From NCBI GenBank assembly GCA_963170055.1, contig CAUJGJ010000313.1, positions 2,437,701 through 2,501,700 on the forward strand: a DNA stretch of 64,000 nt. The letters run 5' to 3'. The stretch comes from Halisarca cf. caerulea. Lineage: Eukaryota; Porifera; Demospongiae; Chondrillida; Halisarcidae. Positions within the stretch are counted from its first letter, which is position 1. Every line of letters begins with the position of its first letter. The notes beneath the pieces were generated by a model. The model made no database searches. It was not told where the DNA came from and saw only the letters and a list, made by a program, of their open reading frames with translations. The position numbers were made by a program, and so were the translations under genes. Shown here one piece after another: positions 29,143 to 43,000 of this stretch.

Positions 29143-32100
29143 TTTCAAACATTTAAATTTCTAACGTTAACATTTCAAAATGATTTTTAAATACTTTGCA
29201 AATGTTAAATTTAAAGAAAGCAAATATTACAAAGTGTAGATTTAAAGAATTTAGAAACTTTGGAAAAATTATTCTTTTGAAACTTTTAAATTTCTAACGT
29301 TAACATTTCCAAATGATTTTTAAATACTTTGCAAATGTTAAATTTGTTTCGTCTGAAGATTACTACAAGTAGTTTAAAAGAATTTAGAAACTTTAGAAAT
29401 ATTATTCTTTTGAAACTTTTAAATTTCTAACGTTAACATTTCCAAATGATTTTTAAATACTTTGCAAATGTTAAATTTATTTCGTCTGAAGATTACTACA
29501 AGTAGTTTAAAAGAATTTAGAAACTTTGGAAATATTATTCTTTTGAAACTTTTAAATTTCTAACGTTAACATTTCCTAATGATTTTTAAATACTTTACAA
29601 ATGTTAAATTTAAAGAAAGCAATGATTAAAGTGTAAATTTGAAGAACTTAGAAACTTTGGAAATATTATTCTTTTGAAACTTTTAAATTTCTAACGTTAA
29701 CATTTCCAAATGATTTTTAAATACTTTGCAAATGTTAAATTTAAAGAAAGTAAAGATTACAAAGTGTAGATTTAAAGAATTTAGAAACTTTGGAAATATT
29801 ATTCTTTTGAAACTTTTAAATTTCTAACGTTAACATATCCAAATGATTTTTAAATACTTTGCAAATGTTAAATTTGTTTCGTCTGAAGATTACTACAAGT
29901 AGTTTAAAAGAATTTAGAAACTTTGGAAATATTATTCTTTTGAAACTTTTAAATTTCTAACGTTAACATTTCCAAATGATTTTTAAATACTTTGCAAATG
30001 TTAAATTTAAAGAAAGCAAAGATTACAAAGTGTAGATTTGAAGAATTTAGAAACTTTGGAAATATTATTCTTTTCAAACTTTTAAATTTCTAACGTTAAC
30101 ATTTCCAAATGATTTTTAAATACTTTGCAAATGTTAAATTTAAAGAAAGTATAGATTACAAAGTGTAGATTTAAAGAATTTAGAAACTTTGGAAATATTA
30201 TTCTTTTGAAACTTTTAAATTTCTAACGTTAACATTTCCAAATGATTTTTAAATACTTTGCAAATGTTAAATTTAAAGAAAGCAAAGATTACAAAGTGTA
30301 GATTTAAAGAATTTAGAAACTTTGGAAATATTATTCTTTTGAAACTTTTAAATTTCTAACGTTAACATTTCCAAATGATTTTTAAATACTTTGCAAATGT
30401 TAAATTTGTTTCGTTTGAAGATTACTACAACTAGTTTAAAAGAATTTAGAAACTTTGGAAATAATACTCTTTTGAAACTTTTAAATTTCTAACGTTAACA
30501 TTTCCAAATGATTTTTAAATACTTTGCAAATGTTAAATTTAAAGAAAGTAAAGATTACAAAGTGTAGATTTAAAGAATTTAGAAACTTTGGAAATATTAT
30601 TCTTTTGAAACTTTTAAATTTCTAACGTTAACATTTCCAAATGATTTTTAAATACTTTGCAAATGTTAAATTTAAAGAAAGCAAAGATTACAAAGTGTAG
30701 ATTTAAAGAATTTAGAAACTTTGGAAATATTATTCTTTTGAAACTTTTAAATTTCTAACGTTAACATTTCCAAATTATTTTTTAATACTTTGCAAATGTT
30801 AAATTTGTTTCGTTTGAAGATTACTACAAGTAGTTTAAAAGAATTTAGAAACTTTGGAAATAATACTCTTTTGAAACTTTTAAATTTCTAACGTTAACAT
30901 TTCCAAATGATTTTTAAATACTTTGCAAATGTTAAATTTAAAGAAAGTAAAGATTACAAAGTGTAGATTTAAAGAATTTAGAAACTTTGGAAATATTATT
31001 CTTTTGAAACTTTTAAATTTCTAACGTTAACATTTCCAAATGATTTTTAAATACTTTGCAAATGTTAAATTTAAAGAAAGCAAAGATTACAAAGTGTAGA
31101 TTTAAAGAATTTAGAAACTTTGGAAATATTATTCTTTTGAAACTTTTAAATTTCTAACGTTAACATTTCCAAATTATTTTTAAATACTTTGCAAATGTTA
31201 AATTTGTTTCGTTTGAAGATTACTACAAGTAGTTTAAGAGAATTTAGAAACTTTGGAAATAATACTCTTTTGAAACTTTTAAATTTCTAACGTTAACATT
31301 TCCAAATGATTTTTAAATACTTTGCAAATGTTAAATTTGTTTCGTTTGAAGATTACTACAAGTAGTTTAAAAGAATTTAGAAACTTTGGAAATATTATTC
31401 TTTTGAAACTTTTAAATTTCTAACGTTAACATTTCCAAATGATTTTTAAATACTTTGCAAATGTTAAATTTGTTTCGTCTGAAGATTACTACAAGTAGTT
31501 TAAAAGAATTTAGAAACTTTGGAAATATTATTCTTTTGAAACTTTTAAATTTCTAACGTTAACATTTCCAAATGATTTTTAAATACTTTGCAAATGTTAT
31601 ATTTAAAGAAAGTAAAGATTACAAAGTGTAGATTTAAAGAATTTAGAAACTTTGGAAATATTATTCTTTTGAAACTTTTAAATTTCTAACGTTAACATTT
31701 CCAAATGATTTTTAAATACTTTGCAAATGTTATATTTAAAGAAAGCAAAGATTACAAAGTGTAGATTTAAAGAATTTAGAAACTTTGGAAATATTATTCT
31801 TTTGAAACTTTTAAATTTCTAACGTTAACATTTCCAAATGATTTTTAAATACTTTGCAAATGTTATATTTAAAGAAAGCAAAGATTACAAAGTGTAGATT
31901 TAAAGAATTTAGAAACTTTGGAAATATTATTCTTTTGAAACTTTTAAATTTCTAACGTTAACATTTCCAAATGATTTTTAAATACTTTGCAAATGTTAAA
32001 TTTGTTTCGTCTGCAGATTACTACAAGTAGTTTAAAAGAATTTAGAAACTTTGGAAATATTATTCTTTTGAAACTTTTAAATTTCTAACGTTAACATTTC

Positions 32101-34229
32101 CTAATGATTTTTAAATACTTTGCAAATGTTAAATTTAAAGAAAGCAATGATTAAAGTGTAAATTTGAAGAACTTAGAAACTTTGGAAATATTATTCTTTT
32201 GAAACTTTTAAATTTCTAACGTTAACATTTCCAAATGATTTTTAAATACTTTGCAAATGTTAAATTTAAAGAAAGTAAAGATTACAAAGTGTAGATTTAA
32301 AGAATTTAGAAACTTTGGAAATATTATTCTTTTGAAACTTTTAAATTTCTAACGTTAACATTTCCAAATGATTTTTGAATACTTTGCAAATGTTAAATTT
32401 AAAGAAAGCAAAGATTACAAAGTGTAGATTTAAAGAATTTAGAAACTTTGGAAATATTATTCTTTTGAAACTTTTAAATTTCTAACGTTAACATTTCCAA
32501 ATAATTTTTAAATACTTTGCAAATGTTAAATTTGTTTCGTTTGAAGATTACTACAAGTAGTTTAAAAGAATTTAGAAACTTTGGAAATATTATTCTTTTG
32601 AAACTTTTAAATTTCTAACGTTAACATTTCCAAATGATTTTTAAATACTTTGCAAATGTTAAATTTAAAGAAAGTAAAGATTGCAAAGTGTAGATTTAAA
32701 GAATTTAGAAACTTTGGAAATATTATTCTTTTGAAACTTTTAAATTTCTAACGTTAACATTTCCAAATGATTTTTGAATACTTTGCAAATGTTAAATTTA
32801 AAGAAAGCAAAGATTACAAAGTGTAGATTTAAAGAATTTAGAAACTTTGGAAATATTATTCTTTTGAAACTTTTAAATTTCTAACGTTAACATTTCCAAA
32901 TGATTTTTAAATACTTTGCAAATGTTAAATTTGTTTCGTGTGAAGATTACTACAAGTAGTTTAAGAGAATTTAGAAACTTTGGAAATATTATTCTTTTGA
33001 AACTTTTAAATTTCTAACGTTAACATTTCCAAATGATTTTTAAATACTTTGCAAATGTTAAATTTGTTTCGTGTGAAGATTACTAAAAGTAGTTTAAAAG
33101 AATTTAGAAACTTTGGAAATATTATTCTTTTGAAACTTTTAAATTTCTAACGTTAACATTTCCAAATGATTTTTAAATACTTTGCAAATGTTAAATTTGT
33201 TTCGTCTGAAGATTACTACAAGTAGTTTAAAAGAATTTAGAAACTTTGGAAATATTATTCTTTTGAAACTTTTAAATTTCTAACGTTAACATTTCCTAAT
33301 GATTTTTAAATACTTTGCAAATGTTAAATTTAAAGAAAGCAATGATTAAAGTGTAAATTTGAAGAACTTAGAAACTTTGGAAATATTATTCTTTTGAAAC
33401 TTTTAAATTTCTAACGTTAACATTTCCAAATGATTTTTAAATACTTTGCAAATGTTAAATTTGTTTCGTCTGAAGATTACTACAAGTAGTTTAAAAGAAT
33501 TTAGAAACTTTGGAAATATTATTCTTTTGAAACTTTTAAATTTCTAACGTTAACATTTCCAAATGATTTTTAAATACTTTGCAAATGTTAAATTTAAAGA
33601 AAGCAAAGGTTACAAAGTGTAGATTTAAAGAATTTAGAAACTTTGTAAATATTATTCTTTTGAAACTTTTAAATTTCTAACGTTAACATTTCCAAATGAT
33701 TTTTAAATACTTTGCAAATGTTAAATTTAAAGAAAGCAAAGATTACAAAGTGTAGATTTAAAGAATTTAGAAACTTTGGAAATATTATTCTTTTCAAACA
33801 TTTAAATTTCTAACGTTAACATTTCAAAATGATTTTTAAATACTTTGCAAATGTTAAATTTAAAGAAAGCAAATATTACAAAGTGTAGATTTAAAGAATT
33901 TAGAAACTTTGGAAAAATTATTCTTTTGAAACTTTTAAATTTCTAACGTTAACATTTCCAAATGATTTTTAAATACTTTGCAAATGTTAAATTTGTTTCG
34001 TCTGAAGATTACTACAAGTAGTTTAAAAGAATTTAGAAACTTTAGAAATATTATTCTTTTGAAACTTTTAAATTTCTAACGTTAACATTTCCAAATGATT
34101 TTTAAATACTTTGCAAATGTTAAATTTATTTCGTCTGAAGATTACTACAAGTAGTTTAAAAGAATTTAGAAACTTTGGAAATATTATTCTTTTGAAACTT
34201 TTAAATTTCTAACGTTAACATTTCCTAAT

Positions 34230-37200
34230 GATTTTTAAATACTTTACAAATGTTAAATTTAAAGAAAGCAATGATTAAAGTGTAAATTTGAAGAACTTAG
34301 AAACTTTGGAAATATTATTCTTTTGAAACTTTTAAATTTCTAACGTTAACATTTCCAAATGATTTTTAAATACTTTGCAAATGTTAAATTTGTTTCGTCT
34401 GAAGATTACTACAAGTAGTTTAAAAGAATTTAGAAACTTTGGAAATAATACTCTTTTGAAACTTTTAAATTTCTAACGTTAACATTTCCAAATGATTATT
34501 AAATACTTTGCAAATGTTAAATTTCTCTCGTTTGAAGATTACTACAAGTAGTTTAAAAGAATTTAGAAACTTTGGAAATAATACTCTGTTGAAACTTTTA
34601 AATTTGTAACGTTAACATTTCCAAATGATTTTTAAATACTTTGCAAATGTTAAATTTGTTTCGTCTGAAGATTACTACAAGTAGTTTAAAAGAATTTAGA
34701 AACTTTGGAAATATTAATCTTTTGAAACTTTTAAATTTCTAACGTTAACATTTCCAAATGATTTTTAAATACTTTGCAAATGTTAAATTTGTTTCGTCTG
34801 CAGATTACTACAAGTAGTTTAAAAGAATTTAGAAACTTTGGAAATAATATTCTTTTGAAACTTTTAAATTTCTAACGTTAACATTTCCAAATGATTTTTA
34901 AATACTTTGCAAATGTTAAATTTGTTTCGTCTGAAGATTACTACAAGTAGTTTAAAAGAATTTAGAAACTTTGGAAATATTATTCTTTTGAAACTTTTAA
35001 ATTTCTAACGTTAACATTTCCAAATGATTTTTAAATACTTTGCAAATGTTAAATTTAAAGAAAGCAAAGATTACAAAGTGTAGATTTAAAGAATTTAGAA
35101 ACTTTGGAAATATTATTCTTTTGAAACTTTTAAATTTCTAACGTTTACATTTCCAAATGATTTTTAAATACTTTGCAAATGTTAAATTTAAAGAAAGTAA
35201 AGATTACAAAGTGTAGATTTGAAGAATTTAGAAACTTTGGAAATATTATTCTTTTGAAACTTTTAAATTTCTAACGTTAACATTTCCAAATGATTTTTAA
35301 ATACTTTGCAAATGTTAAATTTGTTTCGTCTGAAGATTACTACAAGTAGTTTAAAAGAATTTAGAAACTTTGGAAATATTATTCTTTTGAAACTTTTAAA
35401 TTTCTAACGTTAACATTTCCAAATGATTTTTAAATACTTTGCAAATGTTAAATTTAAAGAAAGCAAAGATTACAAAGTGTAGATTTAAAGAATTTAGAAA
35501 CTTTGGAAATATTATTCTTTTTAAACTTTTAAATTTCTAACGTTAACATTTCCAAATGATTTTTGAATACTTTGCAAATGTTAAATTTAAAGAAAGCAAA
35601 GATTACAAAGTGTAGATTTAAAGAATTTAGAGACTTTGGAAATATTATTCTTTTGAAACTTTTAAATTTCTAACGTTAACATTTCCAAATGATTTTTAAA
35701 TACTTTGCAAATGTTAAACTTGTTTCGTTTGAAGATTACTACAAGTAGTTTAAGAGAATTTAGAAACATTGGAAATATTATTGTTTTGAAACTTTTAAAT
35801 TTCTAACGTTAACATTTCCAAATGATTTTTAAATACTTTGCAAATGTTAAATTTGTTTCGTCTGCAGATTACTACAAGTAGTTTAAAAGAATTTAGAAAC
35901 TTTGGAAATAATATTCTTTTGAAACTTTTAAATTTCTAACGTAAACATTTCCAAATGATTTTTAAATACTTTGCAAACGTTAAATTTAAAGAAAGTAAAG
36001 ATTACAAAGTGTAGATTTAAAGAATTTAGAAACTTTGGAAATATTATTCTTTTGAAACTTTTAAATTTCTAACGTTAACATTTCCAAATGATTTTTGAAT
36101 ACTTTGCAAATGTTAAATTTAAAGAAAGCAAAGATTACAAAGTGTAGATTTAAAGAATTTAGAAACTTTGGAAATATTATTCTTTTGAAACTTTTAAATT
36201 TCTAACGTTAACATTTCCAAATGATTTTTAAATACTTTGCAAATGTTAAATTTGTTTCGTTTGAAGATTACTACAAGTAGTTTAAAAGAATTTAGAAACT
36301 TTGGAAATATTATTCTTTTGAAACTTTTAAATTTCTAACGTTAACATTTCCAAATGATTTTTAAATACTTTGCAAATGTTAAATTTAAAGAAAGTAAAGA
36401 TTGCAAAGTGTAGATTTAAAGAATTTAGAAACTTTGGAAATATTATTCTTTTGAAACTTTTAAATTTCTAACGTTAACATTTCCAAATGATTTTTGAATA
36501 CTTTGCAAATGTTAAATTTAAAGAAAGCAAAGATTACAAAGTGTAGATTTAAAGAATTTAGAAACTTTGGAAATATTATTCTTTTGAAACTTTTAAATTT
36601 CTAACGTTAACATTTCCAAATGATTTTTAAATACTTTGCAAATGTTAAATTTGTTTCGTGTGAAGATTACTACAAGTAGTTTAAAAGAATTTAGAAACTT
36701 TGGAAATATTATTCTTTTGAAACTTTTAAATTTCTAACGTTAACATTTCCAAATGATTTTTAAATACTTTGCAAATGTTAAATTTGTTTCGTCTGAAGAT
36801 TACTACAAGTAGTTTAAAAGAATTTAGAAACTTTGGAAATATTATTCTTTTGAAACTTTTAAATTTCTAACGTTAACATTTCCTAATGATTTTTAAATAC
36901 TTTGCAAATGTTAAATTTAAAGAAAGCAATGATTAAAGTGTAAATTTGAAGAACTTAGAAACTTTGGAAATATTATTCTTTTGAAACTTTTAAATTTCTA
37001 ACGTTAACATTTCCAAATGATTTTTAAATACTTTGCAAATGTTAAATTTGTTTCGTTTGAAGATTACTACAAGTAGTTTAAAAGAATTTAGAAACTTTGG
37101 AAATATTATTCTTTTGAAACTTTTAAATTTCTAACGTTAACATTTCCAAATGATTTTTAAATACTTTACAAATGTTAAATTTAAAGAAAGCAATGATTAA

Positions 37201-40080
37201 AGTGTAAATTTGAAGAACTTAGAAACTTTGGAAATATTATTCTTTTGAAACTTTTAAATTTCTAACGTTAACATTTCCAAATGATTTTTAAATACTTTGC
37301 AAATGTTAAATTTGTTTCGTCTGAAGATTACTACAAGTAGTTTAAAAGAATTTAGAAACTTTGGAAATAATACTCTTTTGAAACTTTTAAATTTCTAACG
37401 TTAACATTTCCAAATGATTTTTAAATACTTTGCAAATGTTAAATTTCTCTCGTTTGAAGATTACTACAAGTAGTTTAAAAGAATTTAGAAACTTTGGAAA
37501 TAATACTCTGTTGAAACTTTTAAATTTGTAACGTTAACATTTCCAAATGATTTTTAAATACTTTGCAAATGTTAAATTTGTTTCGTCTGAAGATTACTAC
37601 AAGTAGTTTAAAAGAATTTAGAAACTTTGGAAATATTAATCTTTTGAAACTTTTAAATTTCTAACGTTAACATTTCCAAATGATTTTTAAATACTTTGCA
37701 AATGTTAAATTTGTTTCGTCTGCAGATTACTACAAGTAGTTTAAAAGAATTTAGAAACTTTGGAAATAATATTCTTTTGAAACTTTTAAATTTCTAACGT
37801 TAACATTTCCAAATGATTTTTAAATACTTTGCAAATGTTAAATTTGTTTCGTCTGAAGATTACTACAAGTAGTTTAAAAGAATTTAGAAACTTTGGAAAT
37901 ATTATTCTTTTGAAACTTTTAAATTTCTAACGTTAACATTTCCAAATGATTTTTAAATACTTTGCAAATGTTAAATTTAAAGAAAGCAAAGATTACAAAG
38001 TGTAGATTTAAAGAATTTAGAAACTTTGGAAATATTATTCTTTTGAAACTTTTAAATTTCTAACGTTTACATTTCCAAATGATTTTTAAATACTTTGCAA
38101 ATGTTAAATTTAAAGAAAGTAAAGATTACAAAGTGTAGATTTGAAGAATTTAGAAACTTTGGAAATATTATTCTTTTGAAACTTTTAAATTTCTAACGTT
38201 AACATTTCCAAATGATTTTTAAATACTTTGCAAATGTTAAATTTGTTTCGTCTGAAGATTACTACAAGTAGTTTAAAAGAATTTAGAAACTTTGGAAATA
38301 TTATTCTTTTGAAACTTTTAAATTTCTAACGTTAACATTTCCAAATGATTTTTAAATACTTTGCAAATGTTAAATTTAAAGAAAGCAAAGATTACAAAGT
38401 GTAGATTTAAAGAATTTAGAAACTTTGGAAATATTATTCTTTTTAAACTTTTAAATTTCTAACGTTAACATTTCCAAATGATTTTTGAATACTTTGCAAA
38501 TGTTAAATTTAAAGAAAGCAAAGATTACAAAGTGTAGATTTAAAGAATTTAGAGACTTTGGAAATATTATTCTTTTGAAACTTTTAAATTTCTAACGTTA
38601 ACATTTCCAAATGATTTTTAAATACTTTGCAAATGTTAAACTTGTTTCGTTTGAAGATTACTACAAGTAGTTTAAGAGAATTTAGAAACATTGGAAATAT
38701 TATTGTTTTGAAACTTTTAAATTTCTAACGTTAACATTTCCAAATGATTTTTAAATACTTTGCAAATGTTAAATTTGTTTCGTCTGCAGATTACTACAAG
38801 TAGTTTAAAAGAATTTAGAAACTTTGGAAATAATATTCTTTTGAAACTTTTAAATTTCTAACGTAAACATTTCCAAATGATTTTTAAATACTTTGCAAAC
38901 GTTAAATTTAAAGAAAGTAAAGATTACAAAGTGTAGATTTAAAGAATTTAGAAACTTTGGAAATATTATTCTTTTGAAACTTTTAAATTTCTAACGTTAA
39001 CATTTCCAAATGATTTTTGAATACTTTGCAAATGTTAAATTTAAAGAAAGCAAAGATTACAAAGTGTAGATTTAAAGAATTTAGAAACTTTGGAAATATT
39101 ATTCTTTTGAAACTTTTAAATTTCTAACGTTAACATTTCCAAATGATTTTTAAATACTTTGCAAATGTTAAATTTGTTTCGTTTGAAGATTACTACAAGT
39201 AGTTTAAAAGAATTTAGAAACTTTGGAAATATTATTCTTTTGAAACTTTTAAATTTCTAACGTTAACATTTCCAAATGATTTTTAAATACTTTGCAAATG
39301 TTAAATTTAAAGAAAGTAAAGATTGCAAAGTGTAGATTTAAAGAATTTAGAAACTTTGGAAATATTATTCTTTTGAAACTTTTAAATTTCTAACGTTAAC
39401 ATTTCCAAATGATTTTTGAATACTTTGCAAATGTTAAATTTAAAGAAAGCAAAGATTACAAAGTGTAGATTTAAAGAATTTAGAAACTTTGGAAATATTA
39501 TTCTTTTGAAACTTTTAAATTTCTAACGTTAACATTTCCAAATGATTTTTAAATACTTTGCAAATGTTAAATTTGTTTCGTGTGAAGATTACTACAAGTA
39601 GTTTAAAAGAATTTAGAAACTTTGGAAATATTATTCTTTTGAAACTTTTAAATTTCTAACGTTAACATTTCCAAATGATTTTTAAATACTTTGCAAATGT
39701 TAAATTTGTTTCGTCTGAAGATTACTACAAGTAGTTTAAAAGAATTTAGAAACTTTGGAAATATTATTCTTTTGAAACTTTTAAATTTCTAACGTTAACA
39801 TTTCCTAATGATTTTTAAATACTTTGCAAATGTTAAATTTAAAGAAAGCAATGATTAAAGTGTAAATTTGAAGAACTTAGAAACTTTGGAAATATTATTC
39901 TTTTGAAACTTTTAAATTTCTAACGTTAACATTTCCAAATGATTTTTAAATACTTTGCAAATGTTAAATTTGTTTCGTTTGAAGATTACTACAAGTAGTT
40001 TAAAAGAATTTAGAAACTTTGGAAATATTATTCTTTTGAAACTTTTAAATTTCTAACGTTAACATTTCCAAATGATTTTT
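34230..40080 (+). repeat. Satellite higher-order repeat of 22 monomers (2922 bp), two copies
   Basis: TACTCTGTTG at 34582 and 37504, and ACGTTTACAT at 35141 and 38063, give the same interval of 2922 bp (22 monomers, two of them 131 bp). The first copy also matches the left end of the window. Markers at 50 and 841 reappear exactly 33741 bp downstream, and markers at 1267 and 1641 reappear 33874 bp downstream, one 133-bp monomer more. Confidence 0.85.
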
Positions 40081-43000
40081 AAATACTTTGCAAATGTTAA
40101 ATTTAAAGAAAGTAAAGATTGCAAAGTGTAGATTTAAAGAATTTAGAAACTTTGGAAATATTATTCTTTTGAAACTTTTAAATTTCTAACGTTAACATTT
40201 CCAAATGATTTTTGAATACTTTGCAAATGTTAAATTTAAAGAAAGCAAAGATTACAAAGTGTAGATTTAAAGAATTTAGAAACTTTGGAAATATTATTCT
40301 TTTGAAACTTTTAAATTTCTAACGTTAACATTTCCAAATGATTTTTAAATACTTTGCAAATGTTAAATTTGTTTCGTGTGAAGATTACTACAAGTAGTTT
40401 AAAAGAATTTAGAAACTTTGGAAATATTATTCTTTTGAAACTTTTAAATTTCTAACGTTAACATTTCCAAATGATTTTTAAATACTTTGCAAATGTTAAA
40501 TTTGTTTCGTCTGAAGATTACTACAAGTAGTTTAAAAGAATTTAGAAACTTTGGAAATATTATTCTTTTGAAACTTCTAAATTTCTAACGTTAACATTTC
40601 CAAATGATTTTTAAATACTTTGCAAATGTTAAATTTGTTTCGTCTGAAGATTACTACAAGTAGTTTAAAAGAATTTAGAAACTTTGGAAATATTATTCTT
40701 TTGAAACTTTTAAATTTCTAACGTTAACATTTCCAAATGATTTTTAAATACTTTGCAAATGTTAAATTTAAAGAAAGCAAAGGTTACAAAGTGTAGATTT
40801 AAAGAATTTAGAAACTTTGTAAATATTATTCTTTTGAAACTTTTAAATTTCTAACGTTAACATTTCCAAATGATTTTTAAATACTTTGCAAATGTTAAAT
40901 TTAAAGAAAGCAAAGATTACAAAGTGTAGATTTAAAGAATTTAGAAACTTTGGAAATATTATTCTTTTGAAACATTTAAATTTCTAACGTTAACATTTCA
41001 AAATGATTTTTAAATACTTTGCAAATGTTAAATTTAAAGAAAGCAAATATTACAAAGTGTAGATTTAAAGAATTTAGAAACTTTGGAAAAATTATTCTTT
41101 TGAAACTTTTAAATTTCTAACGTTAACATTTCCAAATGATTTTTAAATACTTTGCAAATGTTAAATTTGTTTCGTCTGAAGATTACTACAAGTAGTTTAA
41201 AAGAATTTAGAAACTTTAGAAATATTATTATTTTGAAACTTTTAAATTTCTAACGTTAACATTTCCAAATGATTTTTAAATACTTTGCAAATGTTAAATT
41301 TGTTTCGTCTGAAGATTACTACAAGTAGTTTAAAAGAATTTAGAAACTTTGGAAATATTATTGTTTTGAAACTTTTAAATTTCTAACGTTAACATTTCCT
41401 AATGATTTTTAAATACTTTACAAATGTTAAATTTAAAGAAAGCAATGATTAAAGTGTAAATTTGAAGAACTTAGAAACTTTGGAAATATTATTCTTTTGA
41501 AACTTTTAAATTTCTAACGTTAACATTTCCAAATGATTTTTAAATACTTTGCAAATGTTAAATTTGTTTCGTCTGAAGATTACTACAAGTAGTTTAAAAG
41601 AATTTAGAAACTTTGGAAATAATACTCTTTTGAAACTTTTAAATTTCTAACGTTAACATTTCCAAATGATTTTTAAATACTTTGCAAATGTTAAATTTGT
41701 TTCGTCTGAAGATTACTACAAGTAGTTTAAAAGAATTTAGAAACTTTGGAAATAATACTCTGTTGAAACTTTTAAATTTGTAACGTTAACATTTCCAAAT
41801 GATTTTTAAATACTTTGCAAATGTTAAATTTGTTTCGTCTGAAGATTACTACAAGTAGTTTAAAAGAATTTAGAAACTTTGGAAATATTAATCTTTTGAA
41901 ACTTTTAAATTTCTAACGTTAACATTTCCAAATGATTTTTAAATACTTTGCAAATGTTAAATTTGTTTCGTCTGAAGATTACTACAAGTAGTTTAAAAGA
42001 ATTTAGAAACTTTAGAAATATTATTCTTTTGAAACTTTTAAATTTCTAACGTTAACATTTCCAAATGATTTTTAAATACTTTGCAAATGTTAAATTTGTT
42101 TCGTCTGAAGATTACTACAAGTAGTTTAAAAGAATTTAGAAACTTTGGAAATATTATTCTTTAGAAACTCTTAAATTTCTAACTTAACATTTCCAAATGA
42201 TTTTTAAATACTTTGCAAATGTTAAATTTGTTTCGTCTGAAGATTACTACAAGTAGTTTGAAAGAATTTAGAAACTTTGGAAATATTATTCTTTTGAAAC
42301 TTTTAAATTTCTAACGTTAACATTTCCAAATGATTTTTAAACACTTTGCAAATGTTAAATTTGTTTCGTCTGAAGATTACTACAAGTAGTTTAAAAGAAT
42401 TTGGAAACTTTGGAAATAATACTCTTTTGAAACTTTTAAATTTCTAACGTTAACATTTCCAAATGATTTTTAAATACTTTGCAAATGTTAAATTTTTTTC
42501 GTCTGAAGATTACTACAAGTAGTTTAAAAGAATTTAGAAACTTTGGAAATATTATTCTTTTGAAACTTTTAAATTTCTAACGTTAACATTTCCAAATGAT
42601 TTTTAAATACTTTGCAAATGTTAAATTTAAAGAAAGCAAAGGTTACAAAGTGTAGATTTAAAGAATTTAGAAACTTTGGAAATATTATTCTTTTGAAACT
42701 TTTAAATTTCTAACGTAAACATTTCCAAATTATTTTTAAATACTTTGCAAACGTTAAATTTAAAGAAAGTAAAGATTATAAAGTGTAGATTTAAAGAATT
42801 TAGAAACTTTGGAAATATTATTCTTTTGAAACTTTTAAATTTCTAACGTTAACATTTCCAAATGATTTTTGAATACTTTGCAAATGTTAAATTTAAAGAA
42901 AGCAAAGATTACAAAGTGTAGATTTAAAGAATTTAGAAACTTTGGAAATATTATTCTTTTGAAACTTTTAAATTTCTAACGTTAACATTTCCAAATGATT

